A stretch of 34,234 nucleotides of DNA. Source: Pseudonocardia asaccharolytica DSM 44247 = NBRC 16224 (lineage in GTDB: Bacteria > Actinomycetota > Actinomycetes > Mycobacteriales > Pseudonocardiaceae). The notes beneath the pieces were generated by a model, which worked only from the letters and a program-made list of their open reading frames with translations, made no database searches and was not told the DNA's origin. The stretch lies in NCBI RefSeq assembly GCF_000423625.1, contig NZ_AUII01000036.1, positions 1-34,234 of the forward strand. Reading direction: 5' to 3'. Below, piece by piece: positions 7,579-16,026 of this stretch (its first letter is position 1; each line of letters starts with the position of its first letter). Position numbers and translations under genes: made by a program.

Positions 7579-8961
7579 ATGCAGAACCAACCCGCTGGCG
7601 CAATCCCGTCTGGAGCAAGCTCGTCGCCACCTCGTCCGTCGGCGGGACGGCGCGCGGCCGCCGCGGCGGCGCTGATCGCCCTCGCCGCGGCCGCCGCCGT
7701 CGTGGTGGCGGGCCTTGTGCAGCACCCGGCGCGGCTCCCGGTGGCGCTGCTGCTCGTGTTCGTCGCCGTCGTCGCCGCCTGGACCGCCCTCGTGCACCGC
7801 GGGACCCGCAGACTGGTCGCCACCGCGCTGGCGGTCGTGGCGCTGGCGGCGGTCATCGTGCTGCTGGACGTCGGCTCCCTCGTGCGGATCGCGATCGTCG
7901 TCGGCCTCGTCGTGGTGTCGACGGCGGCGGCCCGGGTGGCCCTCGCGCACGATCTGTCCCCGCCGACGGCGGGCGCTCGGCCCGTCGGTCCGGCCCGTCA
8001 GGGCGTCCTGCTGATGAACCCGCGGTCCGGCGGCGGGAAGGTTGGGCGTTTCGCCCTGGAGGACGAGGCGCGACGCCGCGGGGTCACCCCGGTGCTGCTG
8101 CGCCCCGCCGACGACCTGCGCGCGCTCGCCGAGAGGGCCGTCGCCGACGGCGCCGATGTGATCGGGATGGCCGGCGGTGACGGATCGCAGGCCCTGGTCG
8201 CCGACGTGGCGCGCCGCCACGACGTGGCGTTCGTCTGCGTGCCCGCGGGCACCCGCAACCACTTCGCGCTCGACCTCGGGCTCGACCGGTCCGATGTCGC
8301 GGCCGCGCTCGACGCCTATACCGACGCCCTCGAGCGGCGCGTCGACCTGGCGCTGCTCGGCGACCGCATCTTCGTCAACAACGCCTCGCTGGGCGTCTAC
8401 GCCACGGTCGTGCAGTCCGAGGCGTACCGCGACGCCAAGCTCGCGACCACGGCGCAGCTGCTCCCCGACCTGCTCGGGCCCGGCGCGGAGGGCTTCGACC
8501 TGAGCTTCGACCGTCCCGACGGGACGGTCGCGCGATCGGCGGGCGTCGTGCTCGTCTCCAACGGCGTCTACCGCCTCGACAGCCTGAACGGGTTCGGCTC
8601 CCGGGCGCGGATGGACGCGGGTGTCCTCGGGATCGTCACGGTCACCGTGGACCGGGCGCGCGATCTCCCGGCTCTGCTCTCCGCCGAGTCCACCGGCCGC
8701 CTCCGGCAGTTCCACGGCTACCGCGAGTGGACGGCCCCGGAGTTCGAGGTCGGCTCCGGCCGGCCTCTCGTCGATGTCGGGGTCGACGGCGAGGCGCTGC
8801 GGCTGCCACCGCCGCTGCGGTTCCGCATCCTTCCCGGCGCCCTGCGGGTCCGCGTACCGCGACACGCCCCCGGCGCCGCGCCCGCCGCGGTGGCGCCCGC
8901 CGGCGTCCGGCAGGCCGTCACCGCGCTGCTGCGGGTGCTCGCTGGGCATCCGGTGCGCTGA
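7579..8961 (+). CDS. Membrane-anchored diacylglycerol/lipid kinase family protein, 460 aa
   Basis: Phosphorylates a lipid such as diacylglycerol, or a sphingoid-like base. The N-terminal 130 residues carry about four hydrophobic segments (for example LLVFVAVVAAWTALV and ALAVVALAAVIVLLDVG). The DAGK catalytic domain then starts with GVLLMNPRSGGGK. The nucleotide-binding GMAGGDGS and the VPAGTRNHFALDLGL block follow. FVNNASLGVY and VLVSNGVY are typical of the YegS/BmrU-like group. The fused membrane part suggests it works at the inner leaflet. ATG 7579 (or the adjacent GTG 7576) follows an AAGGCGG ribosome site. The 3' end is 9 bp from the convergent amphi-Trp gene. Confidence 0.88.
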   Translation: MQNQPAGAIPSGASSSPPRPSAGRRAAAAAALIALAAAAAVVVAGLVQHPARLPVALLLVFVAVVAAWTALVHRGTRRLVATALAVVALAAVIVLLDVGSLVRIAIVVGLVVVSTAAARVALAHDLSPPTAGARPVGPARQGVLLMNPRSGGGKVGRFALEDEARRRGVTPVLLRPADDLRALAERAVADGADVIGMAGGDGSQALVADVARRHDVAFVCVPAGTRNHFALDLGLDRSDVAAALDAYTDALERRVDLALLGDRIFVNNASLGVYATVVQSEAYRDAKLATTAQLLPDLLGPGAEGFDLSFDRPDGTVARSAGVVLVSNGVYRLDSLNGFGSRARMDAGVLGIVTVTVDRARDLPALLSAESTGRLRQFHGYREWTAPEFEVGSGRPLVDVGVDGEALRLPPPLRFRILPGALRVRVPRHAPGAAPAAVAPAGVRQAVTALLRVLAGHPVR

Positions 8962-8970
8962 GCGTTCCCG

Positions 8971-9252
8971 TCAGGTGCTCGATCGGGCCGTGTCCTTCGC
9001 CGTCCGGGTGCGGGCCTGCGCCGCGGGCGCGGTGGACCACGTCAGTTCGATCTCCAGCTCCACCTCGTCGCCGTCGACCTCGACCTCGACCTCGCACCGG
9101 ACGTGGTCCGGCACCCGCAGCTTCAGCGTGCTCGCACCCAGTTCGACCTTCATGTCCCCGCCGTCCGCCAGTGCGGCTGCCAGCGCCGAGAGCCGCTCGG
9201 CGGCCTCGCGGCGGGTGAGGGACTCGGTGCGGCTGACCTCGACGTCCGACAC
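8971..9252 (-). CDS. amphi-Trp domain-containing protein, 93 aa
   Basis: A small acidic protein with the amphi-Trp domain layout: an N-terminal helix (SLTRREAAERLSALAAALADGG), then alternating beta strands (MKVELGASTLKLRVPDHV, VEVEVDGDEVELEIELTW). The closing Trp gives the family its name. Function is unknown. The start is GTG 9252 with GGAG 8 bp upstream. It lies 53 bp downstream of DUF1269 on the same strand and probably shares its promoter; a lone half-site CGGGTGA is present in the gap (about 9284-9290). Confidence 0.87.
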   Translation of the reverse strand: MSDVEVSRTESLTRREAAERLSALAAALADGGDMKVELGASTLKLRVPDHVRCEVEVEVDGDEVELEIELTWSTAPAAQARTRTAKDTARSST

Positions 9253-9305
9253 GGGAGGGCTCCGTTCTCGCGGTGCTGGATCTCGGGTGATTGTCTCCGA
9301 GACGG

Positions 9306-9803
9306 TCAGACGTGCTCGGTCTCGGCGAAGGCCTCGCGCAGCCGGGCCTCCTGCTCGCTCGACAGGTTCGTGGAGATCAGCGCGGCCCCGGTGGCCCTGA
9401 ACTCATCCAGGACCTTGTCGGCGACGACGTTCGAGGTCATCACGAACAGCGCCGACGTGCCGGGGGTGACCTGCTCCCGCACCGTGCGGATGAACTCGTC
9501 GTCGATCCCCACATCGGACATCGACCCGGCGAGCGCCCCCATCGCCGCCCCCACGGCCATCCCGAGCAGCGGCACGAAGAAGATCAGACCGAACAGCAGC
9601 CCCCAGAAGCTCCCGCCCAGCGCCCCCGCGCCGGCGAGACCGTGCAGCTGCTGGGTCTTCGGCTTCTTCCGGCCCTCCGGCCAGTAGACGTAGGCGGCGT
9701 CATTGATCTGGAGCAGCTCTTGCTTCTGCATCCGCTTCAGAAGGTCGAGCGCGCTCTCCGCGCCGCCCGCCGAGTCGAACTTCCACACCGTCAAGGTCGC
9801 CAT
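9306..9803 (-). CDS. DUF1269 domain-containing membrane protein, 165 aa
   Basis: Family of unknown function, often found among envelope-stress genes. The N-terminal alpha/beta part has TVWKFDSAGGAESALDLLKRM and INDAAYVYWPEG. It is followed by a Gly/Ala-rich hydrophobic hairpin (GALGGSFWGLLFGLIFFVPLL and GMAVGAAMGALAGSMSDVGI). The C-terminal part is soluble, with SALFVMTSNVVADKV and SSEQEARLREAFAE. ATG 9803 follows GAGGAGG. The gene heads a probable operon with amphi-Trp. A 17-bp motif copy is centred 79 bp upstream. Confidence 0.88.
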   Translation of the reverse strand: MATLTVWKFDSAGGAESALDLLKRMQKQELLQINDAAYVYWPEGRKKPKTQQLHGLAGAGALGGSFWGLLFGLIFFVPLLGMAVGAAMGALAGSMSDVGIDDEFIRTVREQVTPGTSALFVMTSNVVADKVLDEFRATGAALISTNLSSEQEARLREAFAETEHV

Positions 9804-9873
9804 GCCCAGCCTCCTCAGGACCGAACTCGAATCCGACGCCACCGCACTCTGCGCAGCGGGGTCCGGCCCGGCA

Positions 9874-9890
9874 TCACCCGGGAAGGGCGA
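9874..9890. promoter_or_regulatory. Copy of the 17-bp TCRYCC-N5-GGRYGA motif
   Basis: TCACCC-GGGAA-GGGCGA, centred 79 bp upstream of DUF1269 in the 340-bp divergent gap 9804-10143. The gap contains no gene that I can support. It holds this site, a second site at 10001-10017 facing the other operon, and otherwise featureless GC-rich DNA. Confidence 0.65.
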
Positions 9891-10000
9891 GCGCAACCCG
9901 GTCTCGCGCGGGGTGGCGAGGCAGGCGGCTGCCGCCGACCTCACGCGGAGACGGGACGAGCACGGTGCGGCGCCGGTCGCCCGGCGTCCCGCGACACGAT

Positions 10001-10017
10001 TCATCCCCTCCGGATGA
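10001..10017. promoter_or_regulatory. Perfect inverted-repeat copy of the 17-bp motif
   Basis: TCATCC-CCTCC-GGATGA: both 6-bp halves are exact complements. It is centred 135 bp upstream of the DUF7144 gene at 10144. Confidence 0.7.
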
Positions 10018-10143
10018 GGTCCGTGCCCGGGGGGCGGTACGACGATCGGGCGCGCCGTCGACCGTCGGCGGCGGACGCGCCGACACCCGCCGCCGAGACC
10101 CGGCGGGCCCGCGGGTCCGACCCTCCCGACCGAGGAGAACGTC

Positions 10144-10635
10144 ATGTCCGATGCCTCCCAGACCAGAAGCGGTCCCGCCTCGCCGTCGGGCTACCCGACG
10201 AGCGGCGACGACTACACCCCCGGCAGCTACACCTCCAGCAACGTCAGCGGCATCAGCGGCTGGGCCGGCTGGGTCGTGTTCTCCGGGGTCATGATGATCG
10301 TGGTCGGCGCGTTCCAGGTGATCCAGGGGATCGTCGCGCTCGTCGACAGCGGCTACTACCTGGTCGGTCCGAACGGTCTGGTCGTGAACGTCGACTACAA
10401 CGCCTGGGGCTGGCTGCATCTCATCCTCGGCGTCCTCGCCGTCGCGGTGGGGATCGGGCTCATGAAGGGCAACACGGCCGCCCGCGTGGTCGGTGTCGTC
10501 CTGGCCGCCCTCAGCGCGATCGTCAACCTGGCGTTCATCGCCGCCTACCCGGTGTGGTCCACGATCATCATCGCGGTGGACATCATCGTGATCTACGCGA
10601 TCATCGTCCACGGGCGCGAGTTGAAGAACGTCTGA
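10144..10635 (+). CDS. DUF7144-type four-helix membrane protein, 163 aa
   Basis: A small integral membrane protein. A Ser/Gly/Tyr-rich soluble N-tail (about 40 residues) precedes four hydrophobic helices: GWVVFSGVMMIVVGAFQVIQG, GWLHLILGVLAVAVGIGLM, VVGVVLAALSAIVNLAFIAA and IIIAVDIIVIYAIIVHG. The WGWLHLILG motif recurs as WGWVHIVVG in the paralogue at 16027-16464. ATG 10144 follows GAGGAG. It is the first gene of a three-gene membrane-protein run with 31-bp and 29-bp gaps. Its function is unknown. Confidence 0.85.
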   Translation: MSDASQTRSGPASPSGYPTSGDDYTPGSYTSSNVSGISGWAGWVVFSGVMMIVVGAFQVIQGIVALVDSGYYLVGPNGLVVNVDYNAWGWLHLILGVLAVAVGIGLMKGNTAARVVGVVLAALSAIVNLAFIAAYPVWSTIIIAVDIIVIYAIIVHGRELKNV

Positions 10636-10666
10636 GCGACCCGACCCGGGGTGGGAGGAGTGCCTC

Positions 10667-12253
10667 ATGCGTCGATTCGTCGTGGGGCTGCTGATCCTCG
10701 TCAGCGCCCTCGCCCTGCTGGGGTCGAGCACCTCGTTGTGGACGCGCCGGCACGTGGTGAACACCGAGATCTTCGTCGCGGGCACGGAGGCGATCCTGAC
10801 CGACCCGGCGGTGCAGGCCCGGATCGAGACCGGGGTCGTGGCCACGATCATGACCAACCCGGAGGTCCAGCAGGCCATCGACGAGGCGGTCGCCGCCCTC
10901 CCACCGCGGCTGCAGGCATTCCGGCCGGCGCTCGAGGACGGCGCCCGGACCCTGCTCGGCAGGGGGGTGCATGCGCTGCTCACCTCACCCGCATTCGCCG
11001 CCTTGACCAGCGCGGCCCTACGCTCCGCACAGACGCAGCTGATCAACGGACAGTCGGTGGAGTTCACTCTCGGGCAGGCCAAGGCCCTCGTCCCGGCAGA
11101 CAGCCGGACCGGCCTGGCCGGCCAGGTGCTCGCCCTGATCCCGGACAACGTGGGCATCACCGTGCTCACCAAGGAGCAGGCCCCGCAGGTCTACACCGCC
11201 ATCGACCTGCTGAAGTCGCTGTGGCTGTGGGTCGGGCTGATCGCCATCGCGGCGCTCATCGGAGCACTGGTGGTCTCGCGGCGGCGGTGGCAGACGCTGC
11301 GGGCGTGGGCGGTGACGACCGGTGCGTTCGGGCTGCTGATCGTGCTCGTGATGGCGGTTGCCCGCGGGCCGCTGCTGGGCCAGGTCAAACCGATCAACGT
11401 CGCGGCCGCCGACGCGATCTACCAGGGGATCACGGGCTCCCTGCGCAGCTGGACACTCTGGCTGGTGCTGATCATGGCCGGGATCGTGGCGGTCACCCTC
11501 CTCTGGGGCCGGATCGGGATCATCCCGGCCATCCGGCGCGGCTCGCACGCCGTCCGGGCCCAGGCTGCCCACTACCGGGAGGAGCGGGCCGTGCGGGCCG
11601 CCGCGGCGGAGCTGAACCCCGAGGCGACCGGGCCTGCCCCGCGGGCGCCGGCGGAGTCCTGGCCGCATCGGGTCGCGGCAGGCGTCCAGGCGTTCGTCGA
11701 CGGGCTGAACCTGCCGGAGCGACTCGCCGCCCTCGCCGGGTTCCTGCGGCGCAACCTGCGGGTGGCACGGTGGACAGGGGTCGCGGTCGGGGCCCTCGTC
11801 CTGCTGTTCTGGCCCTCGCCGACGCTGTCGGTGCTGATCTGGGTGGCGGCGTTCGTCGCCCTGTACATCGGGTTGATCGAGCTCGTACTCGCCATCGCCG
11901 CCCGGGCGCCGGGGGCGACCGGCGAGGCAGCCGCCGACGAGGTGGCCGCGCCGGGAGGGGGCGTCGGAGCGGGCGTGTCGCCTGCCAGCGACGGGGCCCA
12001 CACGCGCGAGTTGGTGACCGCGCAGGCCGCCCCTGCAGGCGGCGGAGCCCCGGCGCTGGCACCGCTCGAGGCGCCCACACCGCCGGAACCGCCGAGCGCG
12101 CCCCCGCCTCACCGTCCGGCGGTGACACCCGAGGACCTTTCGGCCATGGGCGGCAGGCTGGACCTGCTGATGCGCCTCGGCGACGCGCGATCCGCGGGCG
12201 TGCTCACCGAGGAGGAGTTCGCCACGGAGAAGGCGAACCTGCTGGCGCTCTGA
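10667..12253 (+). CDS. Multi-pass membrane protein with a C-terminal SHOCT domain, 528 aa
   Basis: An N-terminal membrane anchor (FVVGLLILVSALALLGSSTSLW) leads into a long extracytoplasmic segment (about residues 30-190; for example TEAILTDPAVQARIE). Three or more hydrophobic helices follow (WLWVGLIAIAALIGALVV, TTGAFGLLIVLVMAVA, SWTLWLVLIMAGIVAVTLLW), then a soluble region and another helix pair. After a Pro/Ala-rich linker, the end is a SHOCT motif (LDLLMRLGDARSAGVLTEEEF). SHOCT domains are short C-terminal oligomerisation or interaction modules. ATG 10667 has GGGAGGAG upstream. The main-body family was not recognised with certainty. Confidence 0.82.
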   Translation: MRRFVVGLLILVSALALLGSSTSLWTRRHVVNTEIFVAGTEAILTDPAVQARIETGVVATIMTNPEVQQAIDEAVAALPPRLQAFRPALEDGARTLLGRGVHALLTSPAFAALTSAALRSAQTQLINGQSVEFTLGQAKALVPADSRTGLAGQVLALIPDNVGITVLTKEQAPQVYTAIDLLKSLWLWVGLIAIAALIGALVVSRRRWQTLRAWAVTTGAFGLLIVLVMAVARGPLLGQVKPINVAAADAIYQGITGSLRSWTLWLVLIMAGIVAVTLLWGRIGIIPAIRRGSHAVRAQAAHYREERAVRAAAAELNPEATGPAPRAPAESWPHRVAAGVQAFVDGLNLPERLAALAGFLRRNLRVARWTGVAVGALVLLFWPSPTLSVLIWVAAFVALYIGLIELVLAIAARAPGATGEAAADEVAAPGGGVGAGVSPASDGAHTRELVTAQAAPAGGGAPALAPLEAPTPPEPPSAPPPHRPAVTPEDLSAMGGRLDLLMRLGDARSAGVLTEEEFATEKANLLAL

Positions 12254-12282
12254 CCACCTGCGATCGGTTGGGAGACGAGGTC

Positions 12283-12825
12283 GTGGCAACCGAGCGGTCG
12301 GGAGCAGCGCCCGCGCGGGGCACACCGACGACCCGCCGCGGTGCCCTCGCCGCGCGCCTCGCCGCGGGCAACCCGAGCCGCCTGCTCTACGGCGCCGTGG
12401 TCTCCTCGGCCGTGCTGGCTGTGGTGGGCGAGCACGGCGAGACCGCGCCACAGGTCCTCCTCGCCGTCGTGCTCGTGCTGACCGTCTACTGGCTGGCCCA
12501 CGTGTACGTCGAGACCCTGGCCGGCCGGTTGGGGGCGCCGGCCCGAGGACCGCGCCAGGATCTGTGGTGGGCGTGGCGGCACGAGGCCCCCATCCTCCTG
12601 GGCGGCGTCCCCGCCCTGCTCGTCCTCGCGGTGTCGTTCCTGCTCGGTGCCTCGGTCTCGACCGCGACGAACGTTGCGCTCTGGGTCACCGTCGCGCTGC
12701 TGGCCGGTGCCGGGTACCTCGGCGGCTACCGGACCGGCCGGACGGGCTGGCGGCTGCTCGCCGACACCCTTGTCGTGGCCCTGATCGGGGTGCTCACCAT
12801 CCTGTTGAAGACGCTGCTGCACTGA
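12283..12825 (+). CDS. Four-helix integral membrane protein, 180 aa
   Basis: Unknown family. An Arg/Ala-rich N-tail is followed by hydrophobic helices: LLYGAVVSSAVLAVV, QVLLAVVLVLTVYWLAHVYV, LLGGVPALLVLAVSFLLG, and two at the C-terminus (ALWVTVALLAGAGYLGG, LLADTLVVALIGVLTILL). GTG 12283 is the start best supported by the GGGAGACGAGG sequence before it. It is the last gene of the 10144-12825 run and ends 35 bp from the convergent lipoprotein gene; no strong terminator hairpin is visible there. Confidence 0.75.
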   Translation: MATERSGAAPARGTPTTRRGALAARLAAGNPSRLLYGAVVSSAVLAVVGEHGETAPQVLLAVVLVLTVYWLAHVYVETLAGRLGAPARGPRQDLWWAWRHEAPILLGGVPALLVLAVSFLLGASVSTATNVALWVTVALLAGAGYLGGYRTGRTGWRLLADTLVVALIGVLTILLKTLLH

Positions 12826-12860
12826 CACACCCTGACCACACCGCCGCCGAGGAGCGCACC

Positions 12861-13415
12861 TCAGGACCCGGATGGCAACTGCGTGGTCGGCAGGGAGCTG
12901 CACCCGGCCCGGGCGCTGTCCATGATCGGCTTGGCGGCCTGTTCCACCGCGCTGACCGACGCGGTGAGCGCGCCGAGCTCGGCGGACAGGCTGTCCTGGT
13001 TGCCCAGCTCGCTGACCGTGGTCTGCAGCGAACCGAGCGCCTGGTTCAGGGTGTCGACCTGTGGACCGAACTGGTCCTTGGCCGCGCTCGCCAGGTTTCT
13101 CCCGGCCGCGCCGAGGTCCTGCAGAGCCGCCTTGACGCCGTCGACACCCACCTTCGTCGCATCGAGCTGCGCAAGGTTGTTGGCTGCGGTCTGGAACTCG
13201 TCGGCCGCGGCGCAGAGCGCCCCGGACGTCGCGGTGGAGGTCGGGGCGGCCGGCGTCGCCGCAGGTGGCGGCGTGACCGGCGCCGGAGAGCCGCCGCCGG
13301 CGCAGCCCGCGACGGCCGTCACGCCGAGAACAGCCGCCGCGGCCAGCCGGGCGAGCGCACGGATGGCTCGGTGGTTGCGATCGGCGGCGTTGATGGCGTC
13401 GGTGGAACGGGGCAT
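12861..13415 (-). CDS. Putative secreted lipoprotein with coiled-coil-like helices, 184 aa
   Basis: The N-terminus has a charged region and a hydrophobic core ending in the lipobox TAVAGC (Cys near residue 40), which predicts lipidation at the outer membrane face. A Pro/Thr/Ala-rich linker and then a heptad-like helical body follow (AADEFQTAANNLAQLDATKV, LNQALGSLQTTVSELG, LGALTASVSAVEQAAKPI). The only other Cys residues are at the start of the body and near the C-terminus (GALCAAAD, RAGCSS), which could pair. ATG 13415 lies one base after the MFS stop (TGA-G-ATG), so the two genes are translationally coupled. The lipoprotein may be an extracytoplasmic partner of that exporter, by context only. 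Confidence 0.8.
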   Translation of the reverse strand: MPRSTDAINAADRNHRAIRALARLAAAAVLGVTAVAGCAGGGSPAPVTPPPAATPAAPTSTATSGALCAAADEFQTAANNLAQLDATKVGVDGVKAALQDLGAAGRNLASAAKDQFGPQVDTLNQALGSLQTTVSELGNQDSLSAELGALTASVSAVEQAAKPIMDSARAGCSSLPTTQLPSGS

Positions 13416-13416
13416 C

Positions 13417-15090
13417 TCATCTCCCGGGCCTCGATGTGGGTTTGTGCAGGTCATCGTCGGCGCCCGGGCCAGCCGGTGGCCGCAGAGCGGTGGCGTCGGC
13501 GGCACCGCCGGGTTGCTCGGCGAGCCGGGAGCCCGGCAGGTTGCGGGTGAGGAAGAGGCTCAGCAGGGCGATCGCGGCGGCCGCGAGCAGCGCCACCTTG
13601 AGCCCCTGCAGCTGCGCGTCGGCGTAGGTGGCGGTGATCGCCTCGGCCTCCGCCGGGGGGAGCTGCGCCTGCGTCAGCGCGGCCCGGACCTGATCGATCG
13701 GGACGAACGAGATGCCTCCCGCGATCGCGATGCCCACCTGCTGTTTGACGGCGTCGGAGACCTGCGCGCTGCCGGCGAGGCCGGCCTGGGCGGCGACGGT
13801 GAGGGCGCCGATGAGGATCGAGCCGATCAGGGCCGTGCCCAGCGACGACCCGAGGTTCTGCGCCGTGTACTGCAGGCCGCCGACCTCGCTGCGGTCGGCC
13901 TCCCCGACGCTGGACTGGGCGATGTTGCCCAGCTGCGCGGCCAGCAGGCCCATCCCGATCCCGAGCACCGCCATCGCCGCGGCGAACGACGCGTCGTCGA
14001 TCTGCGGCTTGACCGCCGCGACCAGCCAGAGGGTCGCGACGACCAGCACGGCGAACCCCACCCGAACCACCTGCCGGGGGGTGGCGACCTTGTTGAGCAG
14101 CGGCGCGCTCATCGACGTGACGAGCATGGTGATCGAGACCGGCAGCAGCCGCAGTCCGGTCTCGAACGCGTTGAAGCCCTGCACGACCTGCAGGTACAGC
14201 GGGATCGTGAAGAACAGCCCGAGCAGGATCAGGTTCTGGGCGAGCAGCGTGGACACCGCCGCCCGCAGCGGCGGGATGTCGAGCAGCGCCCAGCGGACCA
14301 GCGGATCGCGACCCTGACGCTCCCGGTGCCGCAGCCAACTGCGCAGCAGCCCCAGGAGCACCAGTCCCGCGATGATCACGAACGGGGTCAGCGAGAACCC
14401 GAAGACGGTCACCGGCGAGTTGCGTGGACGCAGCCAGCCCCAGGTGGCGCTCTGCAGCACGCCGAGGACGACGAGCGCGAGCCCGACCACGGAGAGCGCG
14501 GCGCCGACGACGTCGAGTTCGCGGCGCGGGCCGGCGACGGGCACGTCGCGGATCCAGCGGATGGCGGCCAGGATGAGCACGACCACGACGACCTCGCCGG
14601 CGAACACGAGACGCCAGGTCAGGTACGTGGTCACCCAGCCGCCGAGCAGCGGGCCGACCGCGATCCCGGCACCCGCCAAGCCGCCGATCACACCGTAGGC
14701 CGCGGCACGCTGCCGTCCGGCGTAGTTGCCGCCGACCAGCGCGGCGAGCGCCGGCAGGACCAGGGCCCCGCCGAGCCCTTCGATGATCGACCAGCCGAGT
14801 ATCAACATCCACAGTGTCGGCGCGACCGCGGTGAGAGCGGAGCCGATCCCGTAGATCACGAGCCCGGCGGCGAAGGCCCGCCGCCGGCCGATGAGGTCGC
14901 CCACCTTGCCGCCGGTGATCAGGAACGCGGCCATCACGAGCGTGTAGATGGTGATGGTGGCCTGGATCGCCGCGACGTCGGTCTGGAAGTCCTCGACCAG
15001 CTGGCTGATCGACACGTTCATGACCGACGTGTCGAGCACGACCAGGAACTGGGCCGCGCCCAGGGCGATCAGTGGCTTCCATCGGTTCAT
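13417..15090 (-). CDS. MFS transporter, DHA2 family (14-helix drug-type exporter), 557 aa
   Basis: A proton-driven efflux permease of the EmrB/QacA type. Helix 1 carries the DHA2 motif VVLDTSVMNVSISQL. The loop 2-3 motif is GGKVGDLIGRRRAF, and helix 5 carries GPLLGGWVTTYLTWRLVF (antiporter motif C region). About 14 hydrophobic segments are visible, with a cytoplasmic loop HRERQGRDPLVRW in the middle and a C-terminal extracytoplasmic insert before the last helix. ATG 15090 is preceded by GGAGG at 7 nt. The 3' end is coupled to the lipoprotein gene. A perfect 17-bp motif copy lies 79 bp upstream. The substrate is unknown. Confidence 0.92.
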   Translation of the reverse strand: MNRWKPLIALGAAQFLVVLDTSVMNVSISQLVEDFQTDVAAIQATITIYTLVMAAFLITGGKVGDLIGRRRAFAAGLVIYGIGSALTAVAPTLWMLILGWSIIEGLGGALVLPALAALVGGNYAGRQRAAAYGVIGGLAGAGIAVGPLLGGWVTTYLTWRLVFAGEVVVVVLILAAIRWIRDVPVAGPRRELDVVGAALSVVGLALVVLGVLQSATWGWLRPRNSPVTVFGFSLTPFVIIAGLVLLGLLRSWLRHRERQGRDPLVRWALLDIPPLRAAVSTLLAQNLILLGLFFTIPLYLQVVQGFNAFETGLRLLPVSITMLVTSMSAPLLNKVATPRQVVRVGFAVLVVATLWLVAAVKPQIDDASFAAAMAVLGIGMGLLAAQLGNIAQSSVGEADRSEVGGLQYTAQNLGSSLGTALIGSILIGALTVAAQAGLAGSAQVSDAVKQQVGIAIAGGISFVPIDQVRAALTQAQLPPAEAEAITATYADAQLQGLKVALLAAAAIALLSLFLTRNLPGSRLAEQPGGAADATALRPPAGPGADDDLHKPTSRPGR

Positions 15091-15160
15091 GTCGGACCTC
15101 CGCAGCCCCACGGCGGGCGGGAACGTGCGGCATCATCGCCGCGGCGACCGGGCGGGCTCA

Positions 15161-15177
15161 TCACCTCCGTCAGGTGA
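15161..15177. promoter_or_regulatory. Perfect inverted-repeat copy of the 17-bp motif
   Basis: TCACCT-CCGTC-AGGTGA: the halves are exact complements. It lies in the 93-bp gap between the MFS start and the end of the GAP-family gene, centred 79 bp upstream of the MFS ATG. Confidence 0.7.
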
Positions 15178-15183
15178 CAGCGG

Positions 15184-15837
15184 TCAGCCCACGACTCCGG
15201 TCACGACGAGGTATCCACCCAGTGCGCCGAAGAACACCGTGACGAGCACCCGTCGGTGCCGCCGGGACCAGGTCGCCGTCCGATCGAGGAGGTCCTGCGA
15301 CACGTTCGGCCGGTGCACCGAGAGCACGAGTGCCACGATGGGCAGGCTGAACCAGATCGCGTTGTAGACCACCACCTGCACGATCCCGTCCGCCGTGCCC
15401 GTGGCGCTGCTCGCGATCGCGTTCAACGCGGCCAGGTAGACCAGGCCGGGGAGGTGGGTGAGCACCCCGGCCATCGCGGCGCCGGACGGTCTCAGGTCCT
15501 GCAGCCGGCGCCGCATCCACATCGCCGATCCGGACGGCTCCCCGACGCGGCGCCGGGGCAGCGCGCCGGTCCAGGTGCCGACGGCGTAGGCCAGTGCGCC
15601 CGCGCCGAGTGCGATATCGAGCACCGGCCGGGTGGCCGCCAACGGGCCCGAGGAGGTCAGTCCCTGGAGGGTGACAACGACGAGGATCCCGACGGCGAGG
15701 CTGACCGCGAGGCCGGCGAGGAGGAACCCCATCAGCAGCCGCTGCGGATGCCGCGCCCGCAGCATCGCGAAGACGGCTCCCACCGTCGTCGGGCGGATCA
15801 CCGCGGTCAGGGCGAGAACCAGCGCCTCGATGCTCAC
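15184..15837 (-). CDS. GAP family (Sap/SfLAP-type) membrane protein, 217 aa
   Basis: Actinobacterial GAP/Sap proteins are six-helix membrane proteins linked in mycobacteria to export or addressing of surface glycolipids. Here the hydrophobic helices include LVLALTAVIRPTTVGAVFAML, LLMGFLLAGLAVSLAVGILVVV, VLDIALGAGALAYAVG, the family block GVLTHLPGLVYLAALNAIA and VQVVVYNAIWFSLPIVALVL. The start is GTG 15837, with GGGAG about 14 nt upstream. The upstream region is shared with the divergent DUF7144 gene and contains a large inverted repeat with motif half-sites. The lipid substrate in this organism is unknown. Confidence 0.85.
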   Translation of the reverse strand: MSIEALVLALTAVIRPTTVGAVFAMLRARHPQRLLMGFLLAGLAVSLAVGILVVVTLQGLTSSGPLAATRPVLDIALGAGALAYAVGTWTGALPRRRVGEPSGSAMWMRRRLQDLRPSGAAMAGVLTHLPGLVYLAALNAIASSATGTADGIVQVVVYNAIWFSLPIVALVLSVHRPNVSQDLLDRTATWSRRHRRVLVTVFFGALGGYLVVTGVVG

Positions 15838-15922
15838 AGCAGCTCAGCCGTCTCCCGGGGAACCGCGCCCCGCGCGGTGGACACGACCATCGTCCGGCCC
15901 GAGTGAGCTTCCCGCACACCTC

Positions 15923-15959
15923 CCGGGTGATCCGCGCAGCCTCCTCGCGGATCACCCGG
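15923..15959. repeat. 14-bp perfect inverted repeat containing two motif half-sites
   Basis: The arms 15923-15936 and 15946-15959 (CCGGGTGATCCGCG and its exact complement) are separated by 9 bp in the GAP/DUF7144 divergent promoter region. Each arm carries a GGGTGA/TCACCC half. The right arm's half is also the left half of the full 17-bp site at 15952, so three half-sites are stacked here. Confidence 0.7.
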
Positions 15960-15968
15960 AGCGGGTGA
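15952..15968. promoter_or_regulatory. Perfect copy of the 17-bp motif between divergent genes
   Basis: TCACCC-GGAGC-GGGTGA, with exact complementary halves. The centre is 67 bp upstream of the DUF7144 gene at 16027 and 123 bp upstream of the GAP gene. A GGAACGTTCC palindrome lies about 30 bp downstream on the DUF7144 side. Confidence 0.75.
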
Positions 15969-16026
15969 CGATCCGGGGCGACGCACCGGAGGAACGTTCC
16001 CACCACAGGTCGAGAGGAGTCCGATC

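Noticed and set aside
10651..12282. Long plus-strand open frame overlapping the SHOCT membrane protein
   Set aside because: Only its last part (from GTG 12283) looks like a protein; the rest is a shadow of the gene at 10667.
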